From the NCBI RefSeq assembly GCF_014237455.1, contig NZ_JABZFL010000051.1, positions 124,001-188,000 of the forward strand: DNA of 64,000 bases, read 5' to 3'. Made by a program: the position numbers and the translations under genes. Within the stretch, counting starts at the first letter, position 1. Each line of letters begins with the position of its first letter. A model generated the notes under the pieces. That model did no database searches, was not told the DNA's origin, and was given only the letters and a program-made list of their open reading frames with translations. This document shows, piece after piece, positions 36,170-45,824 of this stretch. Origin of the DNA: Desulfobacula sp. GTDB taxonomy: Bacteria; Desulfobacterota; Desulfobacteria; Desulfobacterales; Desulfobacteraceae.

Positions 36170-37183
36170 TTATCGGATAGGCAATGCGTATTGAAGTCCA
36201 CCCTGGGTCCATAATTTATTGACACCCCGGGGAATGTTCAGCTTAGTTGAGGGCCCGAAATGACGGTCATAAATTTCACCATAGTTGCCTACAGCCTGAA
36301 TTGCCCGAACCAGCCAGTCTGCGTCAAGCCCGAGATAGCTGCCGGTATCGCCTGATTTGCCAAGCATGCGCTGAACTACAGGATTGTTGGATGTTTCTTT
36401 CTTTTCCAGAACATTGGCAGCGGTAATGCCATTCTCTTCAGCCGCGATGAGTCCATTGATGACCCAGGTGACAATATCTTTCCACTGATTGTCTCCATGT
36501 CGAACCAGAGGCGCCAGGGGTTCCTTTGAAATGACTTCCGGCATGATCTGGTGGTCTTCGGGTTTGGCAAGAGTGGTTCTCAGAGAAGCAAGCTGGCTTA
36601 CGTCTGTTGTAAAACAATCACATCGGCCTGTGGCATAGGCATTGAGAGCCTCTTTTTTACCATCAAAAACAAGGGCTTCGATTTTAAGCCCATTGGCCCT
36701 TGCAAAATCAGCAAGATTGAGTTCGGATGTGGTGCCGGCTGTCACACATACGGTAGCACCATCAATTTTTGTTGCCGAGTCCACACCTAAAGATTTGGAA
36801 ATCATGAATCCCTGGCCGTCATAAAAAACAATTTTAGTGAAATCAACACCTTGTTTTGCATCTCTTTTCAAAGTCCATGTGGTTGTTCTGGAAGTTAAGT
36901 CTACCTGGCCGGAAGATACGGCAATAATTTTTTGTTTGGATGCCAAAGAAACAAATTTTATTTTTTGTGGATCTGACAAAACAGCGGCGGCCACAGCCCT
37001 TGCCATATCAACATCAAACCCTTTCCACTGTCCTGTGGAATCGGGAATTGAAAAACCCGGAACACCTTCACTGATACCACAAGTTAGAAATCCTTTTTTC
37101 TGGATATCTTCAAGCGTACCGGACCAGACTGTAGAAACCATCATAATAAATGATAAAGCCGTAATAACCATTAATTTTTTCAA
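36170..37183 (-). CDS. aapJ: General L-amino-acid ABC transporter substrate-binding protein
   Basis: 337 residues if translation starts at the TTG at 37183, which has a GGGGG ribosome site 7 bases upstream and begins a good signal peptide (LKKLMVITALSFIMMVSTVWSG). The open frame continues over 100 codons upstream but without such features. The mature part has AapJ hallmarks: GVPGFSIPDSTGQWKGFDVDMARA and a C-terminal NYGEIYDRHFG. Confidence 0.88.
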   Translation of the reverse strand: MKKLMVITALSFIMMVSTVWSGTLEDIQKKGFLTCGISEGVPGFSIPDSTGQWKGFDVDMARAVAAAVLSDPQKIKFVSLASKQKIIAVSSGQVDLTSRTTTWTLKRDAKQGVDFTKIVFYDGQGFMISKSLGVDSATKIDGATVCVTAGTTSELNLADFARANGLKIEALVFDGKKEALNAYATGRCDCFTTDVSQLASLRTTLAKPEDHQIMPEVISKEPLAPLVRHGDNQWKDIVTWVINGLIAAEENGITAANVLEKKETSNNPVVQRMLGKSGDTGSYLGLDADWLVRAIQAVGNYGEIYDRHFGPSTKLNIPRGVNKLWTQGGLQYALPIR

Positions 37184-37228
37184 ATTATCGCCCCCTTTTT
37201 TTAAGTTAATAAGCAAAACTGTGAATTT

Positions 37229-37258
37229 AGAATAAGAACTTTTTTCTTGTCTTGTCAA
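37229..37258 (-). promoter_or_regulatory. Candidate promoter of aap operon
   Basis: Minus-strand TTGACA (37258-37253), 18-base spacer, TATTCT (37234-37229), about 46 bases before the aapJ start. Confidence 0.45.
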
Positions 37259-37410
37259 GGAAAGTATGGGAAAAATATCATCCCTTTCAGTATTCGCCAG
37301 TTTAGATAAAAAATGCTTGACAAAAAAATAACAATTATCAATGTATACAGTAACGCATACAGACTTTGCCCTACAGCGTATAAAATAAAAAAATCCAAAA
37401 AGAGGAAACC

Positions 37411-38586
37411 ATGAAAATTCTTGTTCTTGGCGGATGCGGCATTCAGGGAAGAACCGCCTTATGCGATCTGGCATCAGATTCGCATGTTTCACAAATTATC
37501 TGCGCAGATATCCGGTTTGACGAATTATCAAAGATTAGCGACTTTATGGATATGGAAAAAATTACCACTGCCAGAATTGATGCCCAAAACAGATCAGATC
37601 TCTTGAACCTGTATAAAAAAGTGGATGTGGTCATTGACCTTCTGCCAAAAGACTTTAAGACCCATGTCAATGAGGCAGCACTGGAAGCGAAGGTTCCTGT
37701 GGTGAACACCAATTATATGTATGACACAAAAGTTCTGGACAAAGCGGCAAAAGAAGCCGGAATTGCCATCATGCCCGAGTGCGGTCTGGACCCTGGAATA
37801 GACCTTGTGATTTATGGAGATGCGCAAACCCGGTTTGACAGCCTGTCATCGATTAAATCCTATTGCGGTGGATTCCCGGAAAGAAAGGCCTGCACCAATC
37901 CCATGAATTACAAGCTGTCCTGGATCTGGCGGGGGGTCTTGAGCTCCACCATGCGGGATGGAAGGATCATCAAGGATCGGCAGATTATTGCAATCCCCAG
38001 TGCCAGACAACATGATGAATCCTTTGTCCATGAAATCGAATTCCCGGACCTTGGTACCCTGGAGGCTATTCCCAACGGGGATGCGGTTTTCTTCACTGAT
38101 CGCATGGGCCTGACAAAAACGATTGTTAACACGGGCAGGTATTCCCTTAGATGGCCCGGATGGAGTGCTTTCTGGCGGCCTCTCAAGGCATTGGGATTTT
38201 TAAGTGAAGACCCGGTTAAGGGCCTTGACGGCACCGTATCACCAATGGATTTCATGGACAAACATTTAGGCCCCCAACTGGCCTATCAGGATGACGAAAA
38301 AGATCTTGTCGCCATGATCAATATTTTTGAAGGTATAAAAGACAATAAAAAAATTCGCTTTACCTCCAGCATGCTCATTGAGCGCGATCTTGAAACAGGA
38401 ATCATGGCTATGAGTAAAGGTGTGGGCTATACCGCAGCCATTGCCGCCAGGATGATTGTCAGAGGCGATATCAAAGAAAAAGGAGTCCTGTCTCCAATGA
38501 ATCATATCCCTGTTGAAAAATTCATGAACGAGTTAAAGAAAAGAGGAATACAGATTAAAGAGGAAACCACAATTCTTGAAGAATAA
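37411..38586 (+). CDS. Saccharopine-dehydrogenase-family oxidoreductase
   Basis: 391 residues. Rossmann nucleotide site ILVLGGCGIQGRTALCDL (about 3-20) and the family stretch MPECGLDPGIDLVIYGDA near 127-144. Related enzymes are saccharopine reductases and lysine 6-dehydrogenase, acting on amino-acid derived imines with NAD(P). Divergent from the aap operon and upstream of another amino-acid transporter, so it likely acts on an imported amino acid. Substrate not determinable. Confidence 0.8.
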   Translation: MKILVLGGCGIQGRTALCDLASDSHVSQIICADIRFDELSKISDFMDMEKITTARIDAQNRSDLLNLYKKVDVVIDLLPKDFKTHVNEAALEAKVPVVNTNYMYDTKVLDKAAKEAGIAIMPECGLDPGIDLVIYGDAQTRFDSLSSIKSYCGGFPERKACTNPMNYKLSWIWRGVLSSTMRDGRIIKDRQIIAIPSARQHDESFVHEIEFPDLGTLEAIPNGDAVFFTDRMGLTKTIVNTGRYSLRWPGWSAFWRPLKALGFLSEDPVKGLDGTVSPMDFMDKHLGPQLAYQDDEKDLVAMINIFEGIKDNKKIRFTSSMLIERDLETGIMAMSKGVGYTAAIAARMIVRGDIKEKGVLSPMNHIPVEKFMNELKKRGIQIKEETTILEE

Positions 38587-38636
38587 ATAAAAAGGCCGTG
38601 GTTTAATATTAATAATCGTATAATGAGGAGAAAAAA

Positions 38637-39431
38637 ATGAAAAAACTTGTATTAATGCTTTTTGCCGTGTCTTTGGCCGTCTTTTTTACCGGAATCTGTT
38701 CTGCCGGAACCCTGAGCGAAATTGTGAAAAGGGGAGAACTTCGTGTGGCAGTACAGTCTGGTGCGCCACCCTATGCTTTCATTGGTAAAGACGGACATGC
38801 CGGTGCCATGGTCGATTTTACCAAGGGAATGGCAGAGGGTATGGGTGTTAAACTAAAGGTTCTGGATTTTGACTGGGACGGCCTGATCCCTGCTCTGTTG
38901 TCCGGCAAAGCCGACATCCTGGCTGCCGACATGACACCTACTTTGAAACGGGCGTTAAAAATTTCTTTTGCTGACCCCTGGATTGAAGTACAACCTTGCG
39001 TCTTTACCAAAAACGGCGCCAGCTATAAGGTACTTGAAGATGTGAATAAACCCGAGGTAACCGTGGGCGTTCTTTTAGGATCCACCGGTGAAACCATTGC
39101 TAAAAAATACCTGCCCAAAGCCAAGATTAAATCCTATAAGGGCGGTGGCAGGATGATTGTTCAGGCGCTGTTGGCCGGACATGTAGATGCCGGCGTTAAT
39201 GATGACTTGGCGGTTCTCACTGTTCTCCCGGATTATCCACCCAACTCTGTTCGTCTTTTAGACAAACGTTTGGGCCAGGGTAAAGATCCTCTTGCCTTTG
39301 CCGTCCGTCATGATTCTGTAAATCTTTTACAGTGGGTCAACCTGTACTTTGGAACCATCCGATCCAGTGGCGACTATGATAAAACTATTTCATACTGGCT
39401 TAAAGGCACTGAGTGGAAAAAAGATTATTAG
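38637..39431 (+). CDS. Polar amino-acid ABC transporter substrate-binding protein
   Basis: 264 residues, signal peptide ending GICSA-GTLSE, then the type-II binding-protein core (RGELRVAVQSGAPPYAFIGKDG, and GLIPALLSGKADILAADMTPT). The arginine-glutamine-type fold binds an amino acid; the ligand cannot be read. First transporter gene after the saccharopine-dehydrogenase-like gene, GGAG ribosome site. Confidence 0.88.
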   Translation: MKKLVLMLFAVSLAVFFTGICSAGTLSEIVKRGELRVAVQSGAPPYAFIGKDGHAGAMVDFTKGMAEGMGVKLKVLDFDWDGLIPALLSGKADILAADMTPTLKRALKISFADPWIEVQPCVFTKNGASYKVLEDVNKPEVTVGVLLGSTGETIAKKYLPKAKIKSYKGGGRMIVQALLAGHVDAGVNDDLAVLTVLPDYPPNSVRLLDKRLGQGKDPLAFAVRHDSVNLLQWVNLYFGTIRSSGDYDKTISYWLKGTEWKKDY

Positions 39432-39464
39432 AGTGTAAATAAAATCAAATAATGGTGTGCATCT

Positions 39465-39492
39465 TTTATTATGGGTGCGCACCCATAATAAA
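39465..39492 (+). repeat. Perfect 28-bp palindrome between binding-protein and permease genes
   Basis: TTTATTATGGGTGC (39465-39478) followed directly by its reverse complement (39479-39492). Ends 2 bases before the permease ATG. Forms a hairpin in mRNA that could damp permease translation or protect the upstream message. Confidence 0.75.
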
Positions 39493-39494
39493 GA

Positions 39495-40175
39495 ATGGAT
39501 AATACCATGCTGACTGATTTTAATTTCAGAGTTATATGGGAGTATATGCCCCTGTTTCTAACCGGGGTCAGAGCCACTGCTTTCATTGCCGCTGTATCCA
39601 TCACCCTTGCCCTTATAACCGGAATCATTGCCTGTGCATGCAGGATTTCGGGCATCAAGATTTTAAAGTATCCTGCCATAGCCTATATTGAGCTTATCCG
39701 GTCCACCCCCCTTCTGGTCCAGATTTATTTTCTCTATTTCGGGCTTCCCACTTTGGGCGTAAGAGTTCCTGAACTGCAGACCGGAATCCTGGCTTTGATG
39801 CTCAATTCAGGTGCTTATATTGCAGAAATTATCCGGGCAGGAATCAATTCTGTGGATGAGGGGCATATCGAGGCTGGGATTTCCTCCGGCTTGAACTATG
39901 TCCAAAGGATGCGATTTATCATTTTACCCCAGGCGCTGGGAGTTACCATTCCACCGCTGTTAGGCCAAAATATTGTCCTGGTCAAAGATTCAGCCCTGCT
40001 ATCCCTGATATCTGTCGTGGAATTAACCCGATCTGGTCAGACAATGACATCCGAGCGGTTCATGCCCGCAGAAGCATTTTTAACAGTGGCTTTTTTCTAT
40101 ATGTGCATTTATTTCTGCTTAAAGACTTTCGCAGACTGGTCCCAGCGAAAACTGATTTTCAGGGAGGTATATTGA
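39495..40175 (+). CDS. Polar amino-acid ABC transporter permease
   Basis: 226 residues, HisM/GlnP type with about five membrane helices and the family blocks YIELIRSTPLLVQIYFLYFG and the EAA loop GISSGLNYVQRMRFIILPQAL. One base separates its stop from the next permease start. Confidence 0.9.
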   Translation: MDNTMLTDFNFRVIWEYMPLFLTGVRATAFIAAVSITLALITGIIACACRISGIKILKYPAIAYIELIRSTPLLVQIYFLYFGLPTLGVRVPELQTGILALMLNSGAYIAEIIRAGINSVDEGHIEAGISSGLNYVQRMRFIILPQALGVTIPPLLGQNIVLVKDSALLSLISVVELTRSGQTMTSERFMPAEAFLTVAFFYMCIYFCLKTFADWSQRKLIFREVY

Positions 40176-40176
40176 T

Positions 40177-40830
40177 ATGATGGCATTTTATTTTGGCCAA
40201 CTCGTTGAAATCTTCCCATTCTTTTTAAAAGGGTTATGGATGACCAGTAAGATCGCCTTTATCAGCCTTGTTTCATGTACCCTGATTGGTTTGGTCCTGG
40301 GAATTTTCAGATCCAGTAATAGTATTATTTTAAGACATCTCGTAGGAGTCTATGTCGCTTTTGTAAGAGGAACTCCTTTTGTGGTTCAGATTTTTATTAT
40401 CTTTTTTATTTTCCCGGAATGGGGAATTCAATTGGAAGCTTTCTCTGCAGCCCTTCTTGCTATGGCCATCATGGGCTCTGCCTTTATCTGCGAAATTGTG
40501 GCCGGCGGGATAGCTGCCATTCCCAAGGGCCAATGGGAGGCGGCAGCTTCCTCCGGGCTTACCAATCTTCAGCAGCTTCGCCTGATCGTCATCCCCCAGG
40601 CCATGAAAATAATTTTACCCCCGTTAGTGGGCCAGTATGTCCTGCTGATTAAAGACACCTCTGTTGTATCGGTAATAGGTGTCATGGACCTGACCCGGGT
40701 GGGGTGGGTGACCGTTGTGAGGATTCCCGAGGGACTTATGGTATTTACACTGGTCGGTGCACTCTATTTTATGATCTCATATCCCCTGATTCTGCTCTCC
40801 AATTATCTGGAACGAAGAATGGCGGTTTAA
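40177..40830 (+). CDS. Polar amino-acid ABC transporter permease
   Basis: 217 residues, paralogue of the preceding permease: VAFVRGTPFVVQIFIIFF and EAA loop ASSGLTNLQQLRLIVIPQAM. The pair form the membrane channel. Confidence 0.9.
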   Translation: MMAFYFGQLVEIFPFFLKGLWMTSKIAFISLVSCTLIGLVLGIFRSSNSIILRHLVGVYVAFVRGTPFVVQIFIIFFIFPEWGIQLEAFSAALLAMAIMGSAFICEIVAGGIAAIPKGQWEAAASSGLTNLQQLRLIVIPQAMKIILPPLVGQYVLLIKDTSVVSVIGVMDLTRVGWVTVVRIPEGLMVFTLVGALYFMISYPLILLSNYLERRMAV

Positions 40831-40854
40831 TAATATGGAAGGACTTAAAGAAAC

Positions 40855-41583
40855 ATGATTGAATTTAAAAATGTGAACAAATGGTTTGGAAAGCTCCATG
40901 TATTGAATGATATCAACCTTACAATACCCAAAGGCGAGGTGTTGGTCATCTGTGGCCCCAGTGGCTCTGGAAAATCTACCCTGATCCGGTGCATCAACCG
41001 GCTCGAGCCCATCCAGAAAGGTAAGATTATTGTCAACGATGTTCCTGTCCATGATAAAGCCACCAACCTGACAAAACTTCGGGCCGACATTGGATTTGTC
41101 TTTCAGCAATTTCACCTTTATCCCCATATGACAGTATTAGAGAATGTCATGCTGGCACCGGTGAATGTGAAAAAAATTGCCAAGTCTAAAGCTGAAAAAA
41201 TTGCCATGAAAAAGCTGGAACAGGTGGGCCTGACTGAGAAATCTGGTGTGCACCCGGCCCAGTTGTCCGGTGGTCAGCAGCAGCGTGTAGCCATTGCCAG
41301 GGGGCTTGCCATGTCTCCTAAAATCATGTTGTTTGATGAGCCCACCTCTGCACTGGATCCGGAAATGATTGGTGAGGTCCTAGATGTTATGGTCAATCTG
41401 GTATCCGAGGGCATGACCATGTGTGTGGTCACCCATGAAATGGGATTTGCTAAAAAAGTGGCAAACCGGGTTCTTTTTATGGATGAAGGAGCGATTGTTG
41501 AAACCGGTACACCTGATAAATTTTTTGACAACCCGAAAACCGATCGGGCAGCCAATTTTATTAGCATGATTCTGACCCATTAA
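40855..41583 (+). CDS. Polar amino-acid ABC transporter ATPase
   Basis: 242 residues of the GlnQ family: Walker [10 protein letters not shown] (about 33-41), [15 protein letters not shown], Walker [24 protein letters not shown]. Close paralogue of the ATPase at 33025. Confidence 0.92.
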   Translation: MIEFKNVNKWFGKLHVLNDINLTIPKGEVLVICGPSGSGKSTLIRCINRLEPIQKGKIIVNDVPVHDKATNLTKLRADIGFVFQQFHLYPHMTVLENVMLAPVNVKKIAKSKAEKIAMKKLEQVGLTEKSGVHPAQLSGGQQQRVAIARGLAMSPKIMLFDEPTSALDPEMIGEVLDVMVNLVSEGMTMCVVTHEMGFAKKVANRVLFMDEGAIVETGTPDKFFDNPKTDRAANFISMILTH

Positions 41584-41590
41584 TACGAGA

Positions 41591-42298
41591 ATGAAAACTC
41601 CATTGATAGGTATTTTATGCTGGGAAGAAGGCTGCAGCCCTCGCGGCCTGGTACAACTTGAAGAACTTCCAGGTAACAGTACTAATCCGGAAACTTTTGA
41701 GTTCCCCGTAAAATATTCAAGAGTAAAGGGAGCAAATATCCATACAATTCTTGAAAATCCCTGCCAAGAAGTCCTGCAATCCATGATCACTGAAGCCCAC
41801 AAAATGGAAGAACAAGGAATTGAGGCAATTACAACGAGCTGTGGTTTTAACTCTATTTTTCAGAGAGAACGGGCTGACTCCATTAATATACCCGTGTTTA
41901 CATCCAGTCTAATGCAAATCCCGCTTGTGCAGAATATGCTGGGAAAACAACAGGCTATCGGCGTTATTACTGCCAAAAAATCTGCTCTTTCTGAACAACA
42001 TTTGAAAAATGCTGGAGTTAATAAACAGATGCCAATCCAGATCCAAGGCATGGAAGCCTGCACAGAATGGAATAAAATTTTTTCTTCACCTGATGAAGAT
42101 ATAGATATTTCTATGGTAGAAAATGATATTGTCTCCAGGGCATGCTCAATGATGGAATTGTCAGATATCGGAGCATTTGTATTGGAATGTACTGATCTTC
42201 CTCCTTTTTCCAATGCTGTTCGAAAAGCTACCGGTCGACCTGTCTTTGATTTTGTGACATTGACGAATTTTATATACCAAGGGATTAGAAACTGCTAA
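41591..42298 (+). CDS. Aspartate/glutamate racemase-family protein
   Basis: 235 residues. The two-cysteine racemase arrangement is visible: ITTSCGFNSIF (Cys near 86) and FVLECTDLPPF (Cys near 201), the pair of acid/base thiols that invert the alpha carbon. It could be an Asp/Glu/hydantoin-type racemase. Starts 8 bases after the ATPase gene and 44 bases before the desulfhydrase-like gene, supporting D-amino-acid handling after import. Confidence 0.78.
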   Translation: MKTPLIGILCWEEGCSPRGLVQLEELPGNSTNPETFEFPVKYSRVKGANIHTILENPCQEVLQSMITEAHKMEEQGIEAITTSCGFNSIFQRERADSINIPVFTSSLMQIPLVQNMLGKQQAIGVITAKKSALSEQHLKNAGVNKQMPIQIQGMEACTEWNKIFSSPDEDIDISMVENDIVSRACSMMELSDIGAFVLECTDLPPFSNAVRKATGRPVFDFVTLTNFIYQGIRNC

Positions 42299-42342
42299 TC
42301 TCATAAGTATAATACTGAACAACTTAAAAAAGGAGGAGCCTC

Positions 42343-43341
42343 ATGAAATTAGAAAGTCTGCCCCGTTTTCGTCTGGCTGAATTTCCAACACCGATTCATC
42401 ACCTTGAAACTCTTTCTAAGGCGTACAACGGGCCTGAGATCTACATGAAAAGGGATGATCTTACATCCCTTGGCATGGGGGGAAACAAAACCCGGAAACT
42501 GGAATTTCTTATTGGAGAAGCCCTGGAACAGAAGAAAGACACTCTGGTCACTGCCGGCGGGATTCAGTCCAATCATTGTCGCCTGACGGCTGCTGCCGCA
42601 AGAAAGGCCGGTCTTGACTGTCATCTGGTGTTAAACGGCACCCCGCCGGAGATTCCCAACGGCAATCTTCTGCTGGATAAAATTTTCAAGGCCAAGGTTT
42701 ATTTCTGCGACAGAAAAGATAGAGATAAAAGACTGTTCCAGGTGGCGGACGAATTGAAAACAGCTGGAAAGAAACCCTATGTTATTCCTGTGGGTGGTTC
42801 AAACAGCACTGGGTCTGTAGGCTATGTTAGTGCCATGCTGGAACTTTCCAGGCAGCTGGATGATATGGATATCACACCCGATGCCATTGTATTTGCAACC
42901 AGTTCCGGAGGCACCCAGACAGGTTTGACCCTGGGAGCAAAAATCACCGGATTCAACGGTGATATCCTGGGAATAAGCATTGACCAGACAAAGACTGGCC
43001 CTGATCCTTTCCCTCCTGTTCTGACCCAAATTGCGAACGCCACTGCTGAAAGGATCGGATCAAACATCTGGATGACGGAATCGGATTTTTCTCTTAATTG
43101 TGACTACCTGGGAGCAGGCTATGCTATGCCCGGGGATCTGGAATTCAATGCGATTCGAGATCTCGCACTCCATGAAGGAATCCTTTTAGGGCCGGTGTAC
43201 ACGGCCCGGGCCATGGGTGGTTTTCTGGACCTGATTCAAAAAGATTATTTTACAAAAGACCAGACCGTATTGTTCTGGCATACCGGCGGCACCCCTGAAC
43301 TGTTTGCCTGGGCAGACCAATGCAGGGATGCATTTGGATAG
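42343..43341 (+). CDS. D-cysteine desulfhydrase / L-cysteate sulfo-lyase-like PLP enzyme
   Basis: 332 residues, ACC-deaminase/DcyD subgroup. The PLP lysine lies in GMGGNKTRKLEFL (about 46-58), then GGIQSNHCR and FATSSGGTQTGLTLG. DcyD makes pyruvate, H2S and ammonia from D-cysteine; the close homologue CuyA makes sulfite from L-cysteate, valuable to a sulfite respirer. Sequence alone does not separate the two. Preceded by AAAGGAGGAG. End of the rightward operon. Confidence 0.8.
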   Translation: MKLESLPRFRLAEFPTPIHHLETLSKAYNGPEIYMKRDDLTSLGMGGNKTRKLEFLIGEALEQKKDTLVTAGGIQSNHCRLTAAAARKAGLDCHLVLNGTPPEIPNGNLLLDKIFKAKVYFCDRKDRDKRLFQVADELKTAGKKPYVIPVGGSNSTGSVGYVSAMLELSRQLDDMDITPDAIVFATSSGGTQTGLTLGAKITGFNGDILGISIDQTKTGPDPFPPVLTQIANATAERIGSNIWMTESDFSLNCDYLGAGYAMPGDLEFNAIRDLALHEGILLGPVYTARAMGGFLDLIQKDYFTKDQTVLFWHTGGTPELFAWADQCRDAFG

Positions 43342-43369
43342 CCCTATTTTTTTAAAAACAATTAGAAAA

Positions 43370-44710
43370 TTATATTTTTTTCACCAGTTGGTTGGCTGCT
43401 GTTAACAAAGGGTCCCAAACCGGTCCAAACGGGGGCGCATAGGCCAGATCCGTTTGGGAAAAATCCTCAACCGTCATTTTATTATGCAAAGCCACGGCAA
43501 TGGAATTAATCCTGTGGGCCACCCCTTCTTTTCCCACCATCTGAGCCCCCAGCAGGCGGCCGGTCTTTTTGTCTGCCGTCATATTGATGTGAATCGGCGT
43601 TGACCCCGGCTGTCCATGGGCTCGGGATCTTGTTTTAACGCTGTTTTCCACAGGCTCAAATCCTGCATCTGTTGCTTCTTTAAGATTCAACCCGGATCTG
43701 GCAACCTCAAGGGAAAAAACTTTGAAGACAGATGTGCCTGCAATACCTTGAAGACGGGTTTGAGTTCCGGTAACATTATCAGCAACGGCCCACCCTGCCC
43801 TGTTGGCTATCAATGCCAAAGGAATCCAGCATTTTTGATCTGTCACTACATGATATGTATCAGCGCAGTCTCCTGCCGCATAAATATCCTTATCTGATGT
43901 TTTCAAATACCTGTCCACAGCTATGGAATGAGAAATTCCCAGGTCAAGACCGGCTTCGTCCGCCATTTTGCTACAGGGTTTTACCCCCATTGCCACAAGG
44001 ACCATATCTGCCTCTAAGGTCAAATTTGCACATACAACTTGAACGCCGTTATCCAGGGACTCAATTTTCTGAATGGCATGCCCTGAATAGATATCGACAC
44101 CCTTATGAATTAGCTCATCGTAAATGACATCTGAAAGGCCGGGAGACAGCCAGGGCAGAAAAACAGGTCCCGGTTTAACCATACTCACTTTTACACCTCT
44201 TTTCTCAAAGGCTTCACACATTTCAAGAGCGATGTATCCCATCCCGATGATCACCGCTTTTTTGATTCTGTTCTCCCGGATATAAGATTTTATCTGTTTG
44301 CCCTGCTCAAGGCTTTTTAAGGACATCACCTGGGGCAGATCAAATCCCGGCAGTTCAGGAATCACAGGAGAGGCACCCGTTGCAATAAACAGCTTATCAT
44401 AATCAAAACTGAACGACTCCCCTCCAATGATTTTTCCGGACACCTTTTTTGCTGAACGGTCGATGGCCGTGGCTCTATGGCCTGTCAGAAGATTTATTTT
44501 ATTTTTTTCAATAAACACTTCAGCCCTTCTTACAACCAGTTTTTCCATATCCCTTTCTGGATCAGCAATATTATAGGGCATACCACAAGCACTGTAAGAA
44601 ACATCATGGGTTTGCTCTAATACAATAATATCAATATCTGGATTTTTTCTTTTTGCCCTGCTTGCAGCACTCATGCCTGCGGCATCACCACCAATAATCA
44701 CAAATTTCAT
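43370..44710 (-). CDS. CoA-disulfide-reductase-family FAD/NAD(P)H oxidoreductase
   Basis: 446 residues. FAD site IIGGDAAGMSAASRAKR (about 4-20), single redox-active Cys in SYSACGMPYNIADP (near 43), NAD(P) site AVIIGMGYIALEMCEAF, and DIYAAGDCADTYH. Family members reduce CoA disulfide, persulfide or polysulfide, or reduce oxygen to water. No rhodanese domain is fused. In this sulfur-rich setting a CoA-persulfide or polysulfide reductase role is plausible. Confidence 0.85.
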   Translation of the reverse strand: MKFVIIGGDAAGMSAASRAKRKNPDIDIIVLEQTHDVSYSACGMPYNIADPERDMEKLVVRRAEVFIEKNKINLLTGHRATAIDRSAKKVSGKIIGGESFSFDYDKLFIATGASPVIPELPGFDLPQVMSLKSLEQGKQIKSYIRENRIKKAVIIGMGYIALEMCEAFEKRGVKVSMVKPGPVFLPWLSPGLSDVIYDELIHKGVDIYSGHAIQKIESLDNGVQVVCANLTLEADMVLVAMGVKPCSKMADEAGLDLGISHSIAVDRYLKTSDKDIYAAGDCADTYHVVTDQKCWIPLALIANRAGWAVADNVTGTQTRLQGIAGTSVFKVFSLEVARSGLNLKEATDAGFEPVENSVKTRSRAHGQPGSTPIHINMTADKKTGRLLGAQMVGKEGVAHRINSIAVALHNKMTVEDFSQTDLAYAPPFGPVWDPLLTAANQLVKKI

Positions 44711-44777
44711 ACCGTCTCCATTTTTATTTGTATCCCTGTTTTAAATAGAACAGGTGTATATGTAATGGCATGGTAAA

Positions 44778-45440
44778 TTATATTGTTTTATTTTTCAATA
44801 CTTTCAATTGATCCATAAGCAGACCCTTAAACCGGTCCAGGGTTATGGGATAGGGTTGCATGGGAATCCCCATCCAGTCACAATACTCAAGAAATCCCTC
44901 TGGGTCTTCCTCCATATATTGATCCAGATATCCGATACCATCGAGAACAACGGCGCCCCCTGTATGTCTCGGAAAATTTTCATTGGCGATTGCTTTATCC
45001 CAGCCCTTGAAGACTTGTTTTTGATATTTTACCCAGCCTGGTGTCATAAACCAGACTGGTTCGCCGCCGGCAAGTTCATTTGTTATCTGTTTCATCTCAT
45101 CATCACTGGCAAGCATTCCCATGCAGTGAGTGGCCTCAACTCTGGCAACTTTCAACCCTTGTTCCTCGATAATTGTCTGCATTAACCGGGTTGGGTTATC
45201 TGGATTGACATAGCAATACTTTCCACCATAGACAACAACCACCCCATTGGAAACGGTCTTGGCTTTTTCTATAAATTTTATAAGTTGAGTTTCAAGTTCA
45301 GGAATATCCTGATGAAGTCCGGGTGTTGTATAAAAAATGTGCCGGGTATCAAGAAAACCTTCTTTTACAAGATGGTTGATTTCAGGGCTCATGGTTCCAC
45401 AGGCCACTATTGCAGTATCTTTAAATGATTGCTCTCCCAC
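44778..45440 (-). CDS. DUF1638 protein
   Basis: 220 residues from a GTG at 45440 with an AGGAGG ribosome site. Features: IVACGTMSPEINHL at the N-terminus, VVVYGGKYCYVNPDNPTR, VEATHCMGMLASDD and WFMTPGWVKYQ. DUF1638 proteins have been annotated near corrinoid methyltransferase genes; here two ASKHA activators exist elsewhere in the window but no methyltransferase. Function unknown. Probably co-transcribed with the two small genes upstream. Confidence 0.75.
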   Translation of the reverse strand: MGEQSFKDTAIVACGTMSPEINHLVKEGFLDTRHIFYTTPGLHQDIPELETQLIKFIEKAKTVSNGVVVVYGGKYCYVNPDNPTRLMQTIIEEQGLKVARVEATHCMGMLASDDEMKQITNELAGGEPVWFMTPGWVKYQKQVFKGWDKAIANENFPRHTGGAVVLDGIGYLDQYMEEDPEGFLEYCDWMGIPMQPYPITLDRFKGLLMDQLKVLKNKTI

Positions 45441-45462
45441 GATAACCTCCTAAATAACATAA

Positions 45463-45726
45463 TTAATCTGAATCACTGTTTAATTCACCTTCAGGGATAT
45501 CTTCATCGGGATGCCAGGTTACAAATTCGCCTGTTTCAAGCACATCATCGACAGCCACAGCTTTATCTGTCCAGACAATGCGAGTATTACACTCATAGAC
45601 TTTTCTTCCAAGTTTGTTTTGTCTTTGTATCAGAGCCTTGTCTGATCCATCCCTGGTTCCATGAACTGAAATAACTTTTTTTTTGATTTGATCCAAATTA
45701 TGATCATCATATATTAATGCATACAT
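45463..45726 (-). CDS. Hypothetical 87-residue acidic-tail protein
   Basis: Starts at ATG 45726 after AAGGAGG. No family recognised. N-terminal half basic, C-terminus acidic (PDEDIPEGELNSDSD). Lies 22 bases upstream of the DUF1638 gene in the same direction; a functional pair is possible. Confidence 0.6.
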   Translation of the reverse strand: MYALIYDDHNLDQIKKKVISVHGTRDGSDKALIQRQNKLGRKVYECNTRIVWTDKAVAVDDVLETGEFVTWHPDEDIPEGELNSDSD

Positions 45727-45824
45727 AAGTGGCCTCCTTATTTTTGCATGGTGCGTTGTCTTGAAAATCGATGGGTTAAAGTGCAGGCCCCAATAATTGC
45801 AGCCTACACTTCATATATTCAACA

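Noticed and set aside
37344-37362. ATACAG direct repeats and a GTAACG core upstream of the saccharopine-dehydrogenase-like gene
   Set aside because: Single GTAACG copy without a -24/-12 element nearby; the repeats are short and AT-rich, so chance is likely.
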